NCBI RefSeq assembly: GCF_020379485.1
Contig: NC_063442.1
Location: 15,126,009 to 15,190,008, forward strand
From: Brassica napus
Lineage: Eukaryota; Streptophyta; Magnoliopsida; Brassicales; Brassicaceae
Length of the DNA: 64,000 bases
Reading direction: 5' to 3'
A program made the position numbers and the translations under genes. Under the pieces are notes generated by a model. That model was not told where the DNA came from and searched no databases. It was given only the letters and a program-made list of their open reading frames with translations. The first letter of the stretch is position 1, and each line of letters opens with the position of its first letter. Shown here one piece after another: positions 25,584-36,457 of this stretch.

Positions 25584-27860
25584 TCCTCCTATACATTAAA
25601 AGAGAAGTCACTTTACTGATTTCTAATGATGTGTAGTTCATAGGTGAAGTTTCAAAAAAATTGTTATAATTTTAGTGGTCGATTGTTTTTAATTTTTATT
25701 TATTTAAATTAGATCTAAAAATTTAAGGTAAGTCTAAAAACATTTAACATCACTTGCCATATAATCTAAAGAATATTACAAATAACAATTTATGGTAACT
25801 AAATCTCGAAATTATAGAAAGATTAATAATGTTAATTTTTATTATTTTTAATATTTATAAACTATAAAATATAATGAACAAATTTTTATATAAGATAATT
25901 ATAATAGTTTTATATTCTACTTGATGAATTGTATTCGAATATAATTATATAATAACTATTTTAAATATTACAAAATTCAAACATGTTTATTAATATGACT
26001 TTTAAATTATTTATCGTTGTTTACAGAATAAATTTATCAGAATTTTAAAATTATTTATATAATGTTATAAATTATTTATAAAAATATAAATCCTACTATA
26101 TATTGATTGAGAAGTCACATAAGTGATTTTTTATTACGTGTTGATCATAAATGAACTCTTCAAATTGTTAAAATTTGATTGACCGATGATTTTTAATTTT
26201 ATTTATTATAATTATATGTAAAAGGAAAGGATAATTCAATTACCACTTTCCAAATAATCTACATAATATTAGAAATAATTATTTATGGTAACTAATTGTT
26301 GAAACTATGAAAGAGTAATAATGCAATCAATTTTTTATATATTTATAAATTACATAAAATAATACACAAAAGTGTTTATTTGAATTGATATAATGATTTT
26401 ATATTCGTATAGAAAGAATTATATTTGTATATAAAATATCATAATAACTATTAATGTCTAATAATTCAATGCATGCTTTATAAATCATTTATAAAATTAT
26501 AAATACATTTATAAAATTATAAATACATTTATAAAAATCAGACGTTTTAAATTATTATAAGAGGTTCTAAGTCATTTATAGAAGCTTATATATTAATTTA
26601 TAAAATGTATTTTAAAAATTTATCATCCTATTACAATATTTTGATTTTTTTCATTTTAATGGTAAAATTCCTCAACTATGTTTACTTAGTGTAGAAACCC
26701 TTAAACTAAATATTTACCGGTAGTAATAGTAATTACGACCTGTCAGAGTTTAATTCATTAAATAAAGTTAGGTTAGGGAGTTTTTCGTTAAATACTTAGT
26801 TTGAGAGTTTTTGTCCAAAACAAACTTAGTTGGGGGGTTTTAACGTTAAAATTCATTATTCTTTTCTTATTATCTATTATTTAAATCCTTATAGTGGGAT
26901 TTGTTTTATCATAAACCAGTTTCAATCAACTGACGAGATATCTTCTTTCCTAATATCGTGTATTTAATATTTATATATATATATATATATAACAAGAATT
27001 GAGTTACCAAAATTATGTATATATTATAACCAGAATATTTTAAAAAATTTATTAGAAGATATTTTATCTCATAGCTGAATTAAAATTTATTATAGGATAT
27101 AATATCTCATTTCTTCTCTTGAAAACTAGGTCATTTAGAAACTTAAACTAATTTGCTATATAAATATCGCACCACCCACATTAGTTTCACGCATATGTTT
27201 TTGATCGTATCATTGATGTTGTCCTATCAATTATATAATTTGTTATCTTTAAATATTTTTGTTAGAATTACCTCTTTTCTGACTCAAAGTTTAGAGAAGG
27301 AAACCGTAAATCATCTCTGCTGTTACAATGAAATCTATGAAAATAAATCTCAGGTAATTCAAATCTCTCTTTTATATTTCATGGCTGATTTTTTTATTGG
27401 AGTTATGCGTGAAATATTTATTTTTTCTCAATTATATTTTTCTAATGTTTTAAAATTAGTGTTAAATGTGATCGTTTTCTAAACGTTCTAATGTATTCTT
27501 TGTTCATATGAACATAGTATAAATATCAATATGTAACATCGAATTTTTCATATTAACCATATACATGTAACATAAGTATTAAATAGTTGTAAATATAATA
27601 TCAATTTAATATTAATGTTAATGTCCGCACATGCGTGCGGGCGGTCCACCTAGTTAGTATTTAAAAATAAGTTCTGTATTAAACGAGGAACTAAAATAAT
27701 TTAAATATCTTTATAGCAAATGAAAATTATGTCAAGTATTTATTGATTTTTTTCCTAATTTGTAATGCAAAAGCCAAGAAGGAAAGACAATAACAACTTT
27801 GCCCTTTGGCTCTTCTTTGCATGGCTTTTCTTCATCCATCTTTGTGCTAGTTATACATTG
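25346..27860. repeat. Diverged direct repeat of about 105 bp flanking the Helitron
   Basis: 25346-25455 and 27756-27860 share blocks such as TGCAAAAGCCAA, ACTTTGCC, TTTGGCTC, GCTTTTCTTCATC and TTTGTGCTAGTTAT in the same order, with small gaps. They bracket the Helitron at 25584-27653, so a duplication predates or accompanied the insertion. Confidence 0.75.
25584..27653 (+). mobile_element. Nonautonomous Helitron (composite)
   Basis: The 5' end is A^TCCTCCTATACATTAAAAG at 25584. The 3' end is CTAG^T at 27650-27653, preceded by the hairpin CCGCACATGCGTGCGG (27625-27640, 6-bp stem, 4-nt loop) nine bases upstream. These are the canonical Helitron termini. A second 5'-like end, A^TCCTACTATATATTG, occurs internally at 26091 with the same downstream GAGAAGTCAC, so the element is a head-to-head-truncated pair or a nested copy. 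The interior is AT-rich with no Rep/helicase; the open frame at 27153-27482 has no recognised domain. Confidence 0.78.
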
Positions 27861-28199
27861 AATGTGAGTTATGAGACGTGGACAAAGAGAAACATATTAG
27901 GTGGCTCTCAAGATTTGATTTGTTTTGGCCTAATCTAAAAGCAGCAAAACTTTAGTTAAAGTTTTTCCAAAATCTAAAGATGCTGTCTTTTCATCATTGG
28001 GTCAAAAACTGATCGTCAAGGATTGAAGATGCTAGCTTTTCATCATTGCAAATTGACACATACGTGAGGATAAACCTGGTACTATATGGCTGAAAATGTT
28101 TTTTTGCCACAAACTCATTAACCTCCCTATGACATGAAACCAGGATGTGCTTTTGGAAGCATGAGCTTGAGGCTCTTCAGTTACTAAGACACTCCATGG

Positions 28200-28707
28200 T
28201 AGGCATGCGCATTATACAATAACGCCCAAAATACCCGAAACTTATTGCATATATTAGGTATTATTGAGTGTTTTGATACATTTTTGGTAGTTCAGATATT
28301 TTTTAAGTTTCGGGTTCAGATCTTCAGGAAATAGTTTTGGATAAAATTTTAGTTTTACAAAAATATAATGTGGGTATTCCGGTAAAATTTTGAGTATTTT
28401 TTGGATTTTTAGATCAGGTTTCAGGTAAACTTTTTAGTACCTTTTGGATATTTTCTTGGTTTTTCGGAGAATTTTTGGGTTATCGGATCTAGTTTGGGTA
28501 CTTTGGATCCTTTTCGGATTATAAACATCCGGACCGTCCCAAACTCGAAATATACCCAAAAAATTAAGGGTATTTTATGGGTATAGGAATTATAGACCAG
28601 AACTGACCCGAAACCGAACCAAAAATTTATAAATACCAGTTCAGTCCAAATGTTTAGGACTCGAAAGATCCAGACCCGACAAGAACCGACCCGAATGCCC
28701 ATGCCTA
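28200..28707. mobile_element. Nonautonomous hAT-like element, CCGAAC family
   Basis: A 508-bp element with inverted ends TAGGCATGCGCATT and (reverse) TAGGCATGGGCATT. Flanking 8-mers are CTCCATGG and TTCCATGA (6 of 8). The body is full of GGGTA/CCGAACC-type motifs. It is noncoding; the minus-strand open frame within it is low-complexity translation of the repeat. Confidence 0.7.
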
Positions 28708-28937
28708 TTCCATGAGAAAACCTTATTAGCTATTCAACACTTCAAATCTTTTCTTCAGAGACATAGAAGATGAATTCAACTCAACTTTTATTGAAGCTAG
28801 CAGACTCCATGTTTTCTGTTGATGTATGAATCACCAGGTTTGATTATTAAGAGTGAGCAAAAAAATCAGAAATCTCATCTTGCCATACGCAAAACTGTTT
28901 CAGGGTAGAGAAAGACGGTGATGATGCTCTTTACATC

Positions 28938-30786
28938 CTAAGGGGAGTCCATAAGTTTAGTGATATCAGAGACCATGCTTGTGTAATAGTCTGGTTCAAT
29001 CTTGTTGTTCTCGTCTAGTAGATTAGACTCACTTGTACACCCTGTTTTCAGAAAAAGAGTGAGAGTTAGAGACAAGCTCAATCATTGCACATATTGCCAC
29101 CAAAGAGAAATCATAGAGTCAATAGTAATGACCTGAAAGGACGAGGAGAGTTTTGCATCCAGCATTCTGCCCAAACAACACATCAGTGTCGAGCCTATCA
29201 CCCACCATGCACATTCTTGACGTTTCTGTCCCAAATCTGCAACAAAAACAACAAGGAGAGACACTTATTTATCACACCATGCTAATATAATACTGCACAA
29301 TATGAAATGGCATTCATGTCCACATACTTCTGTATCAGAAAGTCCATCATGAAAGTAGCTGGTTTCCCAACCACTATTGGTTCTCTTTCAGTTGAGCCAC
29401 ACATGGCAGCAACCATACAACCAGCACCTACAATTACGACAATCAAGCTGGCTGCTATTTTGGAATGCTATAGTAGCCTTAAAGAGTCTAGTGAGACCAT
29501 ACCAGGCCACTCTTGAAGATCGGTCATATGTCCTACTGCATCACGATTGGTGGCAATGAAAAGACATCCCCGATTCTCGCGTACACAGAGGGTCCCATAC
29601 CTGCCCATTTCAGTTATTGTGTTAGTCTAAAAATCATAGAAACAAGATTTAAGGCAACCGACTTGAATGCAAATAGGTCTCCGATCTTACTGAAGCTTAT
29701 AGTAGTTGATGTTGGGGTCGAGTCCAACCACAACTGCTCCCACCTGAAATAGGAAGTCATGAAGAAACAAACATACATTAGAAAACGCAAGGATCAAAAA
29801 GTGTTATGATGGAACATTACGGTTTTATCATGTTGAAAGAGAGAGTTTGATTTCCATTGTGCCTTCTTTTCACCGTCTTCCTGCATAAAAATAAAAGCAA
29901 ATACTTATCCATAACTAACATATAGGAATCAAAAAGTATTATCAATATTGTTTTGTGAACAAACTCACAGCGAATAAAAAATCAAACATATTATATGAGT
30001 TCCAACACTAAGTGCGGTAGTATCTTGAGCAGAAAAGCATATCAAATTCTTAATGTTAAAGGTGGAAAAAATGAACAACACTTACAGGACCACCAAGACC
30101 TGTAAAACCGGCAAGCTGGAGCTCCTCAAGAATGCCTTCTCCACCAATCACATAAACCTACAAAAGGAAAAGATCACAACAGAGAGACACCTAAGCAAAT
30201 ATGCTAGTAGTGACGACACGAACCTTCTTGTCCTTGGGGAAATTGTTGGCTTTGAGGTACATAGCCGCCGCAAACGACGAAGAGAATATCTCATCCTTTC
30301 AATGAAAACACACAACAAAAATTCAAACAGTAAACACACGATCCAAACAACACAAGTAGGAGAAAACCAACCTGAGTAACAGAAGTGAGACCCAAAGATC
30401 GAAACTTTTCAGCGTATTGCCTCCTCGATTTCATCGAGTTGTTGGTCACAAAGACAATGTTTTTACCCTGCAAAAGCGTCACAAAATCAAAATCAGAGAG
30501 AAAGAGAGAGAGAGAGAGAAACAGAGTGCGAAAGAGAACTCGCCTTGGATCGGAGTAAGTCGAGAGTGTGAGAGACGCCATCGATGAGCGTATCACCCTT
30601 CCATATAACACCTGAATCATCATCAAAAACAACAATTAAATGCTAAGGATCACCATAAAGGGGATCTCGAATGGAAAAAAAACGTACGAAAGAAACAGAA
30701 ACAATACCATCGCAGTCAAAGAGGAAAGTGTCGACTGAGTTGAATAGAGATTTGAAGTTAGTGGAGGAGAGAAGCTTAGGCGCCAT
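28938..30786 (-). CDS. PGLP2: Phosphoglycolate phosphatase, cytosolic type (PGLP2)
   Basis: Eleven exons, complement(28938..29041, 29133..29236, 29328..29427, 29503..29600, 29691..29743, 29821..29880, 30086..30157, 30224..30295, 30372..30467, 30544..30611, 30708..30786), encode 301 aa, the length of Arabidopsis At5g47760. It is a HAD-superfamily phosphatase. Motif I is DTFLFDCDGVIWKG with the nucleophile Asp in DCDG, motif II is FVTNNS, the lysine of motif III is in VVGKPATFM, and motif IV is MVGDRLDTDVLFG. There is no transit peptide, consistent with the cytosolic paralog rather than plastid PGLP1. Intron 2 has a noncanonical GC donor (AAG|GCGAGT). A MITE starts 15 bp upstream of the ATG, so the native promoter is displaced or the 5' UTR contains the element. 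Confidence 0.94.
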
Positions 30787-30801
30787 TATAGTATCTTCTC
30801 A

Positions 30802-31062
30802 GACCATCTCCAATGTATTTCTCTATTTTTACCTCTAAAATAGAGGAACTCTATAATAGAGATGGGTTTTACTCCAATGTATTTCTCTAAAATAGAGATC
30901 TCTACATATAGAGCAAAATATAGAGGAATGCTATTTCTTCCTCTATAAATAGAGGAAAAAATAGCAATCTCTATTTTAGAGGCAAAAATAGAGATGGGTT
31001 GGAGTGGTTTTGCCTCTAAATGCTATTATAGAGGTGGAAATAGAGGTGGGTTGGAGATGCTC
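30802..31062. mobile_element. Tourist/PIF-Harbinger-like MITE at PGLP2 5' end
   Basis: A 261-bp element with long imperfect inverted ends: GACCATCTCCAATGTATTTC on the left and, reversed, GAGCATCTCCAACCCACCTC on the right. It is flanked by TCA on both sides (30799-30801, 31063-31065). The body alternates CTCTATTTTAGAGG-type short palindromes and folds back on itself. It is the same family as the interrupted copy at 34874-37801, whose flanks are TTA. Confidence 0.8.
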
Positions 31063-31440
31063 TCAGTCTCAGAGAATGTTCCTCTCCCAGAATTTTGCGA
31101 GTTACTACTATTGATGATGATGAGCTCAATACGTCGACGTTATGCAGAAAGGCCCATTATCATTTGGGCTTTTGTTTTAATTATTTTAAAACAAATAAAT
31201 AAAGTATTTTTCTTATTGGCTGCTTTTTCGATTCGTCCCGACAAGCGTTAAAGTGAGAGTTGGGGGAGAACAACGACTCAGTGTGTTGACCAAAAAAACT
31301 CCGAGTGAATTGATGGCAAAATTGTAAATAGTGGGAAATAGATAAAGGTATTTTTGGGCCAGAAAGAGGAATGAGTGCAAGTGGGTTGTTTGGAGGAATC
31401 TGGGAACTGCAAATACAGTCTCTTGTTTGTATTCACCAGT
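31063..31440. other. Short unique segment at the block V/K junction
   Basis: About 375 bp with no gene. It contains GCCCATTATCATTTGGGC (31151-31168), an inverted pair of site II-like TGGGC motifs that may belong to the displaced PGLP2 promoter. This is one of the two unique pieces in which the chromosome fusion point may lie. Confidence 0.45.
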
Positions 31441-32055
31441 TAGGGTTGGACGAGAACCGATCCAAAACTGACCCAAAAATCAGGATCCTGGATCCGATCA
31501 GATTTGGGATAAATAATCAAATGGGTCCTAAACTGTTGTATTCGAAGAACCGGTACCCAACCCGATCTGAACTGAAAACTGAATGAGTATCTGAAGATCT
31601 GAAATGTAAACATATAATTAAAAATGTTATTTATAATTATATGTATAATTATTTTAATAATTAAAATTACAAATTAAATATATTAGCTATTTTCAATATT
31701 TTGTGTATTTTTAGATAAAATATGATAGTTTGGATAGAAATACTCAAACAAACCTGTGTCTAATGGGTATTTTTGGTACATTTGGGTAGTTTGGATACAA
31801 AGTACCCGAACCAAATCGGGTATATATGGTTACATTTGGTACTATTATCCGAACCCGTATCAGATACTTTGGTTATTCGGTTATTTTCAGGTTTCTTTAC
31901 ATCAAAACCGAACCCCCCCCCCCCCCCCGGGACCCGACTCGTACCCAACCCAAAATTTTGTAATACCCAAACGAGGCCTAATTTACAAACCCAAAATACC
32001 TGAGACTCGAAAAATCCGATCTGTACCTGAACAGATACCCGAATGCTCATACCTA
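31441..32055. mobile_element. hAT-like element with perfect 8-bp target duplication
   Basis: A 615-bp element starting TAGGGTTGGACGAG and ending CTCATACCTA. It is flanked on both sides by identical TCACCAGT (31433-31440 and 32056-32063). It is CCGAACC/GGGTA-rich like the other copies and includes a 16-C run at 31913-31928. The perfect duplication suggests a younger insertion than its relatives. It lies between the last block V gene and the first block K gene. Confidence 0.85.
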
Positions 32056-32772
32056 TCACCAGTTGTAGACGGTCAACTGGTCAAGTGACAGTATATGTAT
32101 TGATACAGTGAAGAGCTTAAGCTGCTGCCAACCAATTCTTCTTCAGCTCATACTCTCAAGAATGCGATACATCCATCTTCAGCTCTTGGTCTGAATTTTA
32201 GTATGGTGTGTTAGATTAAGCAAAGTAATTTTGTTTACTGTTCTTTACCAAAATACATCACAATACACGAAATATATTCATTGTTCATGCTAGTCGAAGT
32301 GTGTTTAGAATTAGAGAGTTGTGATCACCTCACTAAGAGAAAAACTCCTAACTAATAGGAATAAAGATGGACAGACAAACAAACTACATGCAGGGGCGAA
32401 GCTACGTTACGGAGTATGGTGGCACGTGCACCCATAGTTATTTTGATATTGAACATTTTACATGTAAAAACAGTAAATTTTCAGTGGCTCAGATGATAAT
32501 GCTAAGCCTGTGCACCCACAATATCCCATGTTCAATTCCCTTTTCATGTATATTTAATTTTTATTACTAGTGATGCACCCAGTTAAGAAGACTTCTAGAT
32601 TAGCCCCTGACTACATGTGATACACTCAACTATAGACGCCACCTGAAACACAACTTATAGATTGTCTCCTGAAACCGTAGCCCTGTTCTTTTAATGGTCG
32701 CTGCGGCCAGCAGTTGCGTCAAAAAAAGATCACTATGACAACGGCAAACTGAACGAGTCAACCCCCCCCCCC
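32056..32772. other. Junction segment with degraded repeats, no gene
   Basis: AT-rich sequence. Around 32390-32580 lies a dispersed-repeat fragment with a tRNA-like pair (TGGCTCAGATG at about 32485 and GTTCAATTCC at about 32530), possibly an old SINE. Around 32630-32700 a CCACCTGAAACACA stretch echoes sequence at about 34385. The segment ends in an 11-C run (32762-32772) where TatC homology stops. Confidence 0.5.
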
Positions 32773-33330
32773 TTAATTCACAAAGAAATTCAACGCTGCA
32801 GGGGTTAACACCCAGTAGGAGAAGGCAAGTCCAGCATAGAACAGCAAGGAGGAACCAAACACAATCGGCCCCAGAAACCTTCTCTCAGCTCGTGTCAGCA
32901 GACCCGGATGTACAAAAGCTATAATCTCATAAAGGATCAGTGGACTCCCAAGTAGAAGGCCACAGTAACCAGAGACCTACACAAAAAAAAATCAACTTTA
33001 TTGTTCATTTGAGTAAAGCATTTAGGTATAGTCCAAAATGGCTCTCTCTGACCTTGAGAGTAGTGAAGAAAAATTTGCCAGGAGCTAGATCAAGAAACCG
33101 AACACCCTGAGTTTTGACGGGAGCTTCAAGAAACACGATTAGGTTTTTGGAGAAGGCGAAGTAACCCGTGATTGCACCTCCCACAGCCAGAACGGAGACG
33201 AATATTCTCTCCCGGAGCTCCTCCAGATGGTCGAATATAGTCATCTCTTTGTCATTAGGGAGCTCTTCTTTGCGTGGATACAGAAACTCATAGATAGACT
33301 TTGATATATCTTCTTCCGCAGCTGTGTAAT
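32773..33330 (-). pseudogene. Truncated plastid TatC (APG2) pseudogene
   Basis: Two consecutive exon-like blocks are preserved. One runs from about 33330 to 33053 ([30 protein letters not shown], then TTLK). The other is 32773-32976 ([12 protein letters not shown] to [11 protein letters not shown], then TAA). They equal the centre of Arabidopsis TatC (At2g01110), the thylakoid Sec-independent translocase: the stromal motif with EELRER and the first three or so membrane helices. The 5' transit-peptide exon is not found, and homology ends at FFVN with a premature stop abutting a G/C homopolymer, so the last three helices and about 100 residues are missing. One codon (Leu in PGLLTRAER) is inserted. 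The splice donor and acceptor between the blocks are intact. A functional translocase is not possible from this copy. Confidence 0.85.
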
Positions 33331-33562
33331 ATAATCACTCCATCAGATCCTCAGAGCTATAAAGAGGGTGACTCAATCCTCTCGTTGGCTTGCAAGAGGT
33401 GCCTCAGAGAACAATTGGTTTTCCTAGGCCCCAATCCTTTTTTCTTCTTTTTCAGACAACACTTCTGTCACAAACTTGACACAACTTGAAAACAAGTATA
33501 GAGAAAGCAAAGGGCCATCACGGCCAATAAACTTAATCAAACACTGGTTTAGTAGTTTCACA

Positions 33563-34359
33563 TAGGCGTGGACATATTAACCAAAACCGAACCCAAAAAA
33601 TCCAAACCAAAAACCGAACCAAAGTTTAAAAAAATCCGAACGGGCTTAGCATTCAATCAGTCCGGATACCCCGTCCCCGATCGGTTATATCTGATACCCA
33701 AACCAATTACCTGAAATGCCCGAATATATATGTTACTAAATCTTAAACTTACATCTTCCATTCACATTTATCTTTTCGTCTTCTCCTTCTTCAATGTATA
33801 TGTTCAGTACATACTCAAACTCATTTTATGACTGATTACATGTATGAATCACTATACTTTGCTATTTTGATTTATGTTTGATTACAAGTAGGATTTACGA
33901 TTTGCTTTCTCTTATTCTTTACACAGGCATGAGCTCAAACATTCATGGTTATCCACGTTTGATTTCTGTTTTGATTTTTGAATAGATGAATTCTTTACCA
34001 TTTTCTATTCAGGATAATACAAATAGACATTACACGAAAAAAAATAATACATGCTCATGTTCATCAACGTAATAACAAATCAGAAAGATCATAAATCTTA
34101 TATTAAGTTGTTCAATCTTTTAATTTCAACAGTAATGTTTCTGGTCTCACAGAGTCAAATCAAAGATACATAAAAATTTTATTATTATTTGTTATACAGT
34201 TCGGTTATACCCGAAATAACCTGAACCCGAACCTTAAAACCCCGAACCCTATCCGAAGTATAAAATAACCCGAACGGATTCCATACCTCTCCATCCGAAA
34301 ACTCAAAAATCTGAAGCATCCGATCCGAACCCGAAAGGGTACCCGAACGTCCAGACCTA
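33563..34359. mobile_element. hAT-like element, CCGAAC family
   Basis: A 797-bp element with ends TAGGCGTGGACAT and (reverse) TAGGTCTGGACGT. Flanking 8-mers GTTTCACA and GTTTAACA match at 7 of 8. The sequences on either side (about 33480-33540 and 34380-34470) resemble each other (TAGAGAAAGCAAA, GCCCATC, GGGCC), so it sits in or beside an older tandem duplication. No protein is encoded. Confidence 0.8.
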
Positions 34360-34870
34360 GTTTAACACGTCCTTCACAAACTGGACGCCACTTGAAACAC
34401 AGCATTGTTTAGAGAAAGCAAAAGCCCATCAGGGCCCTAAACCTCAGCAAAGCAATCAGACTTAATCCTTATTGACAAAGCTTAACAAAGTTCGTAGACG
34501 CCATAGTAGAAATCTCCGCCGAAGGAAGAGAGAGAGATCTGGAGAGTGAGAGAGAGAATTGCAGGATCTGATGTGAATTTTTCTTACTGGCATCACCTAC
34601 TTCCACCAAGCGTATGTGTTAAATATGGCCGAAATATTCGCTTTCTTATCAACTGGGTTAGGCCAGAAGTGATGGGATACTTTCTCTGACAATTAGTTTT
34701 TGGGCCAATTAGTAATGAGCTCAGTTGTTGTTAAAGCTGCATATAGGCATATTAGCAAGATGATTCCACGACTGTTTTGGTTGGTACATTGCCTGTAAAA
34801 GTAGATACATACGTCCAAATGTTGGTGTTACTCATGCTTGGCGAGGAATATGTAAAACAAGAGGTAGAGC
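34360..34870. other. Intergenic with a truncated repeat
   Basis: No gene. The left part duplicates sequence found at about 33480-33540. An AG-rich run at about 34528-34560 resembles a 5' UTR on the minus strand (a short frame beginning MASTNFVKLCQ then stop), which I cannot assign. Confidence 0.4.
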
Positions 34871-34920
34871 TTAGACTATCACCGATGTATTTTACTATTT
34901 TTATTTTGAAAAGAAGAATT

Positions 34921-36292
34921 CTTAGAGTCCTACACGGAAGGTATTGTCACAGTAAATTATTTTTAAATGTATCTATCATTGAGTTGCTCCTATAGTTGGA
35001 GAGGAATCATACATGGAAGAAATCTATTTAGTAACGACCAGAACACCAAAGTCTGGAAAAATTCATAGGTCTCATTAAATGAACAAATCATACCTTTGAT
35101 CTCACTCAGGAATCAGCCCTAGACCTCAAAGTAGCAGACCTACTAACAATTGATATACAATGGAATACAAAACGTCTAAAGGAGTTTTATCTCTCTTTGC
35201 TCTCAGATCAAATGTCTCAGACCAAGTCAAACTTGAGCAGAGGACGCCTACATTTGGCAACCAGTCAAGTTGGGGATATATACCACTAGGTTTGCTAATG
35301 TTCTGCATTAATGAAAGCCATCAATAACGCGAGTCTCTTCGGAACAAAGTTCAGCTGGATAAAAGACATCTGGACAGGACATTTTTTCCAAAGATGAAGG
35401 TGTTTGTGTAGTCTATCATACAAGGATCACTCTCTTTAGGAAACAACTTACAAAAAAAAGAGGCATTCAGACAGAGATACTATGCACTAAATGTCAAGCC
35501 AAAGAAACAACAATGCATACATTCTTCACCTGCCCATTTGTGACAGGAGTTTGGAAATCAATTCTCCTTCACTGTGTAGTTCACATAGCTACGGAAGACG
35601 AATTCGAAAAAGTGTTGACTCTCTTCAAAGACAAGCTTTGCCTTCCACGAACGAGAATTTCTAGAAACATTCTCATGTGGATATGTTGGTCTATTTGGCT
35701 TGCGAGTAACTCTCTCATCTTTGAAGCAAGTTCTTCAATTTCTACAGATGCTGCAACAAGAGCTCTTAGATTAGCAAGGAAATGGATCAAAGCACAACAC
35801 TCTAGATATAAAATCAGCAATCTTAACGGATCCGACAAAGAACATAATTCAAGCGACAACTCTAGATACAAGAACTATATGCAAAACTGACATGACATAG
35901 AATAAACTACTCACAAAGCAAGCGGGGTTGGTTTGGATATTCACCGGAACCAGATTCACCACACCTCTCCAAGGTTCGTGTACTCAAGACTTCGTCAACT
36001 CCTCTCTCATGGCTGAAGCACTAGTAATGTGTTTGGCAATCATCAACGCAGAGCAATCAACCAAGTCATGCAGGTTAAAGAAATTCATGGAATCGTTTGT
36101 GATATCCATGCGATCTTCTTTGCGTTCGTCAATATCTCCTTCTTTCATTCCTCTCGTGATCGAAACGGAGAAGCCAATGCGTTGACTAAACTCTCTTTGC
36201 ACTTGTGCTTTTGTAAATGGTGTTCATATGTGGGATAACTTGGGCATGAGATCTTTCTACTGATTAGTAATGAAAGAATTTGTGCACAAAAA
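34921..36292 (+). mobile_element. 5'-truncated LINE with zf-RVT and RNase H-like remnants
   Basis: Flanked by AAGAATT at 34914-34920 and 36293-36299, with a short A-rich 3' tail at 36286-36294. Around 35390-35560 the translation reads like a reverse-transcriptase zinc-binding segment (QGSLSLGNNL, CTKCQAKETTMHTFFTCPF, then VWKS), with an in-frame TAG where the family has Trp. 35513-35890 continues with ILMWICWSIWLASNSLIFE. 35928-36185 has NSSLMAEALVMCLAIINAEQ, typical of the RNase H-like tail of plant LINEs. Stops and frame changes mark it as dead. Confidence 0.8.
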
Positions 36293-36457
36293 AAGAATTA
36301 TAATAGAGATAAATTTTGTTTCATTGTAATTTTTAAAAATAACAATTTTTTAATATAAACTAAAATATAAAATAATGTTATCCTCCTTCTATAAATGAAG
36401 AAAAAATAGAGATGGATTGGAGTGATATTGTCTCTAAATATTTATTATAAAGACAAA

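Noticed and set aside
31913..32772. C-homopolymers (16 C and 11 C) as functional G-quadruplex sites
   Set aside because: Single runs rather than four spaced tracts; more likely slippage or assembly-sensitive sites.
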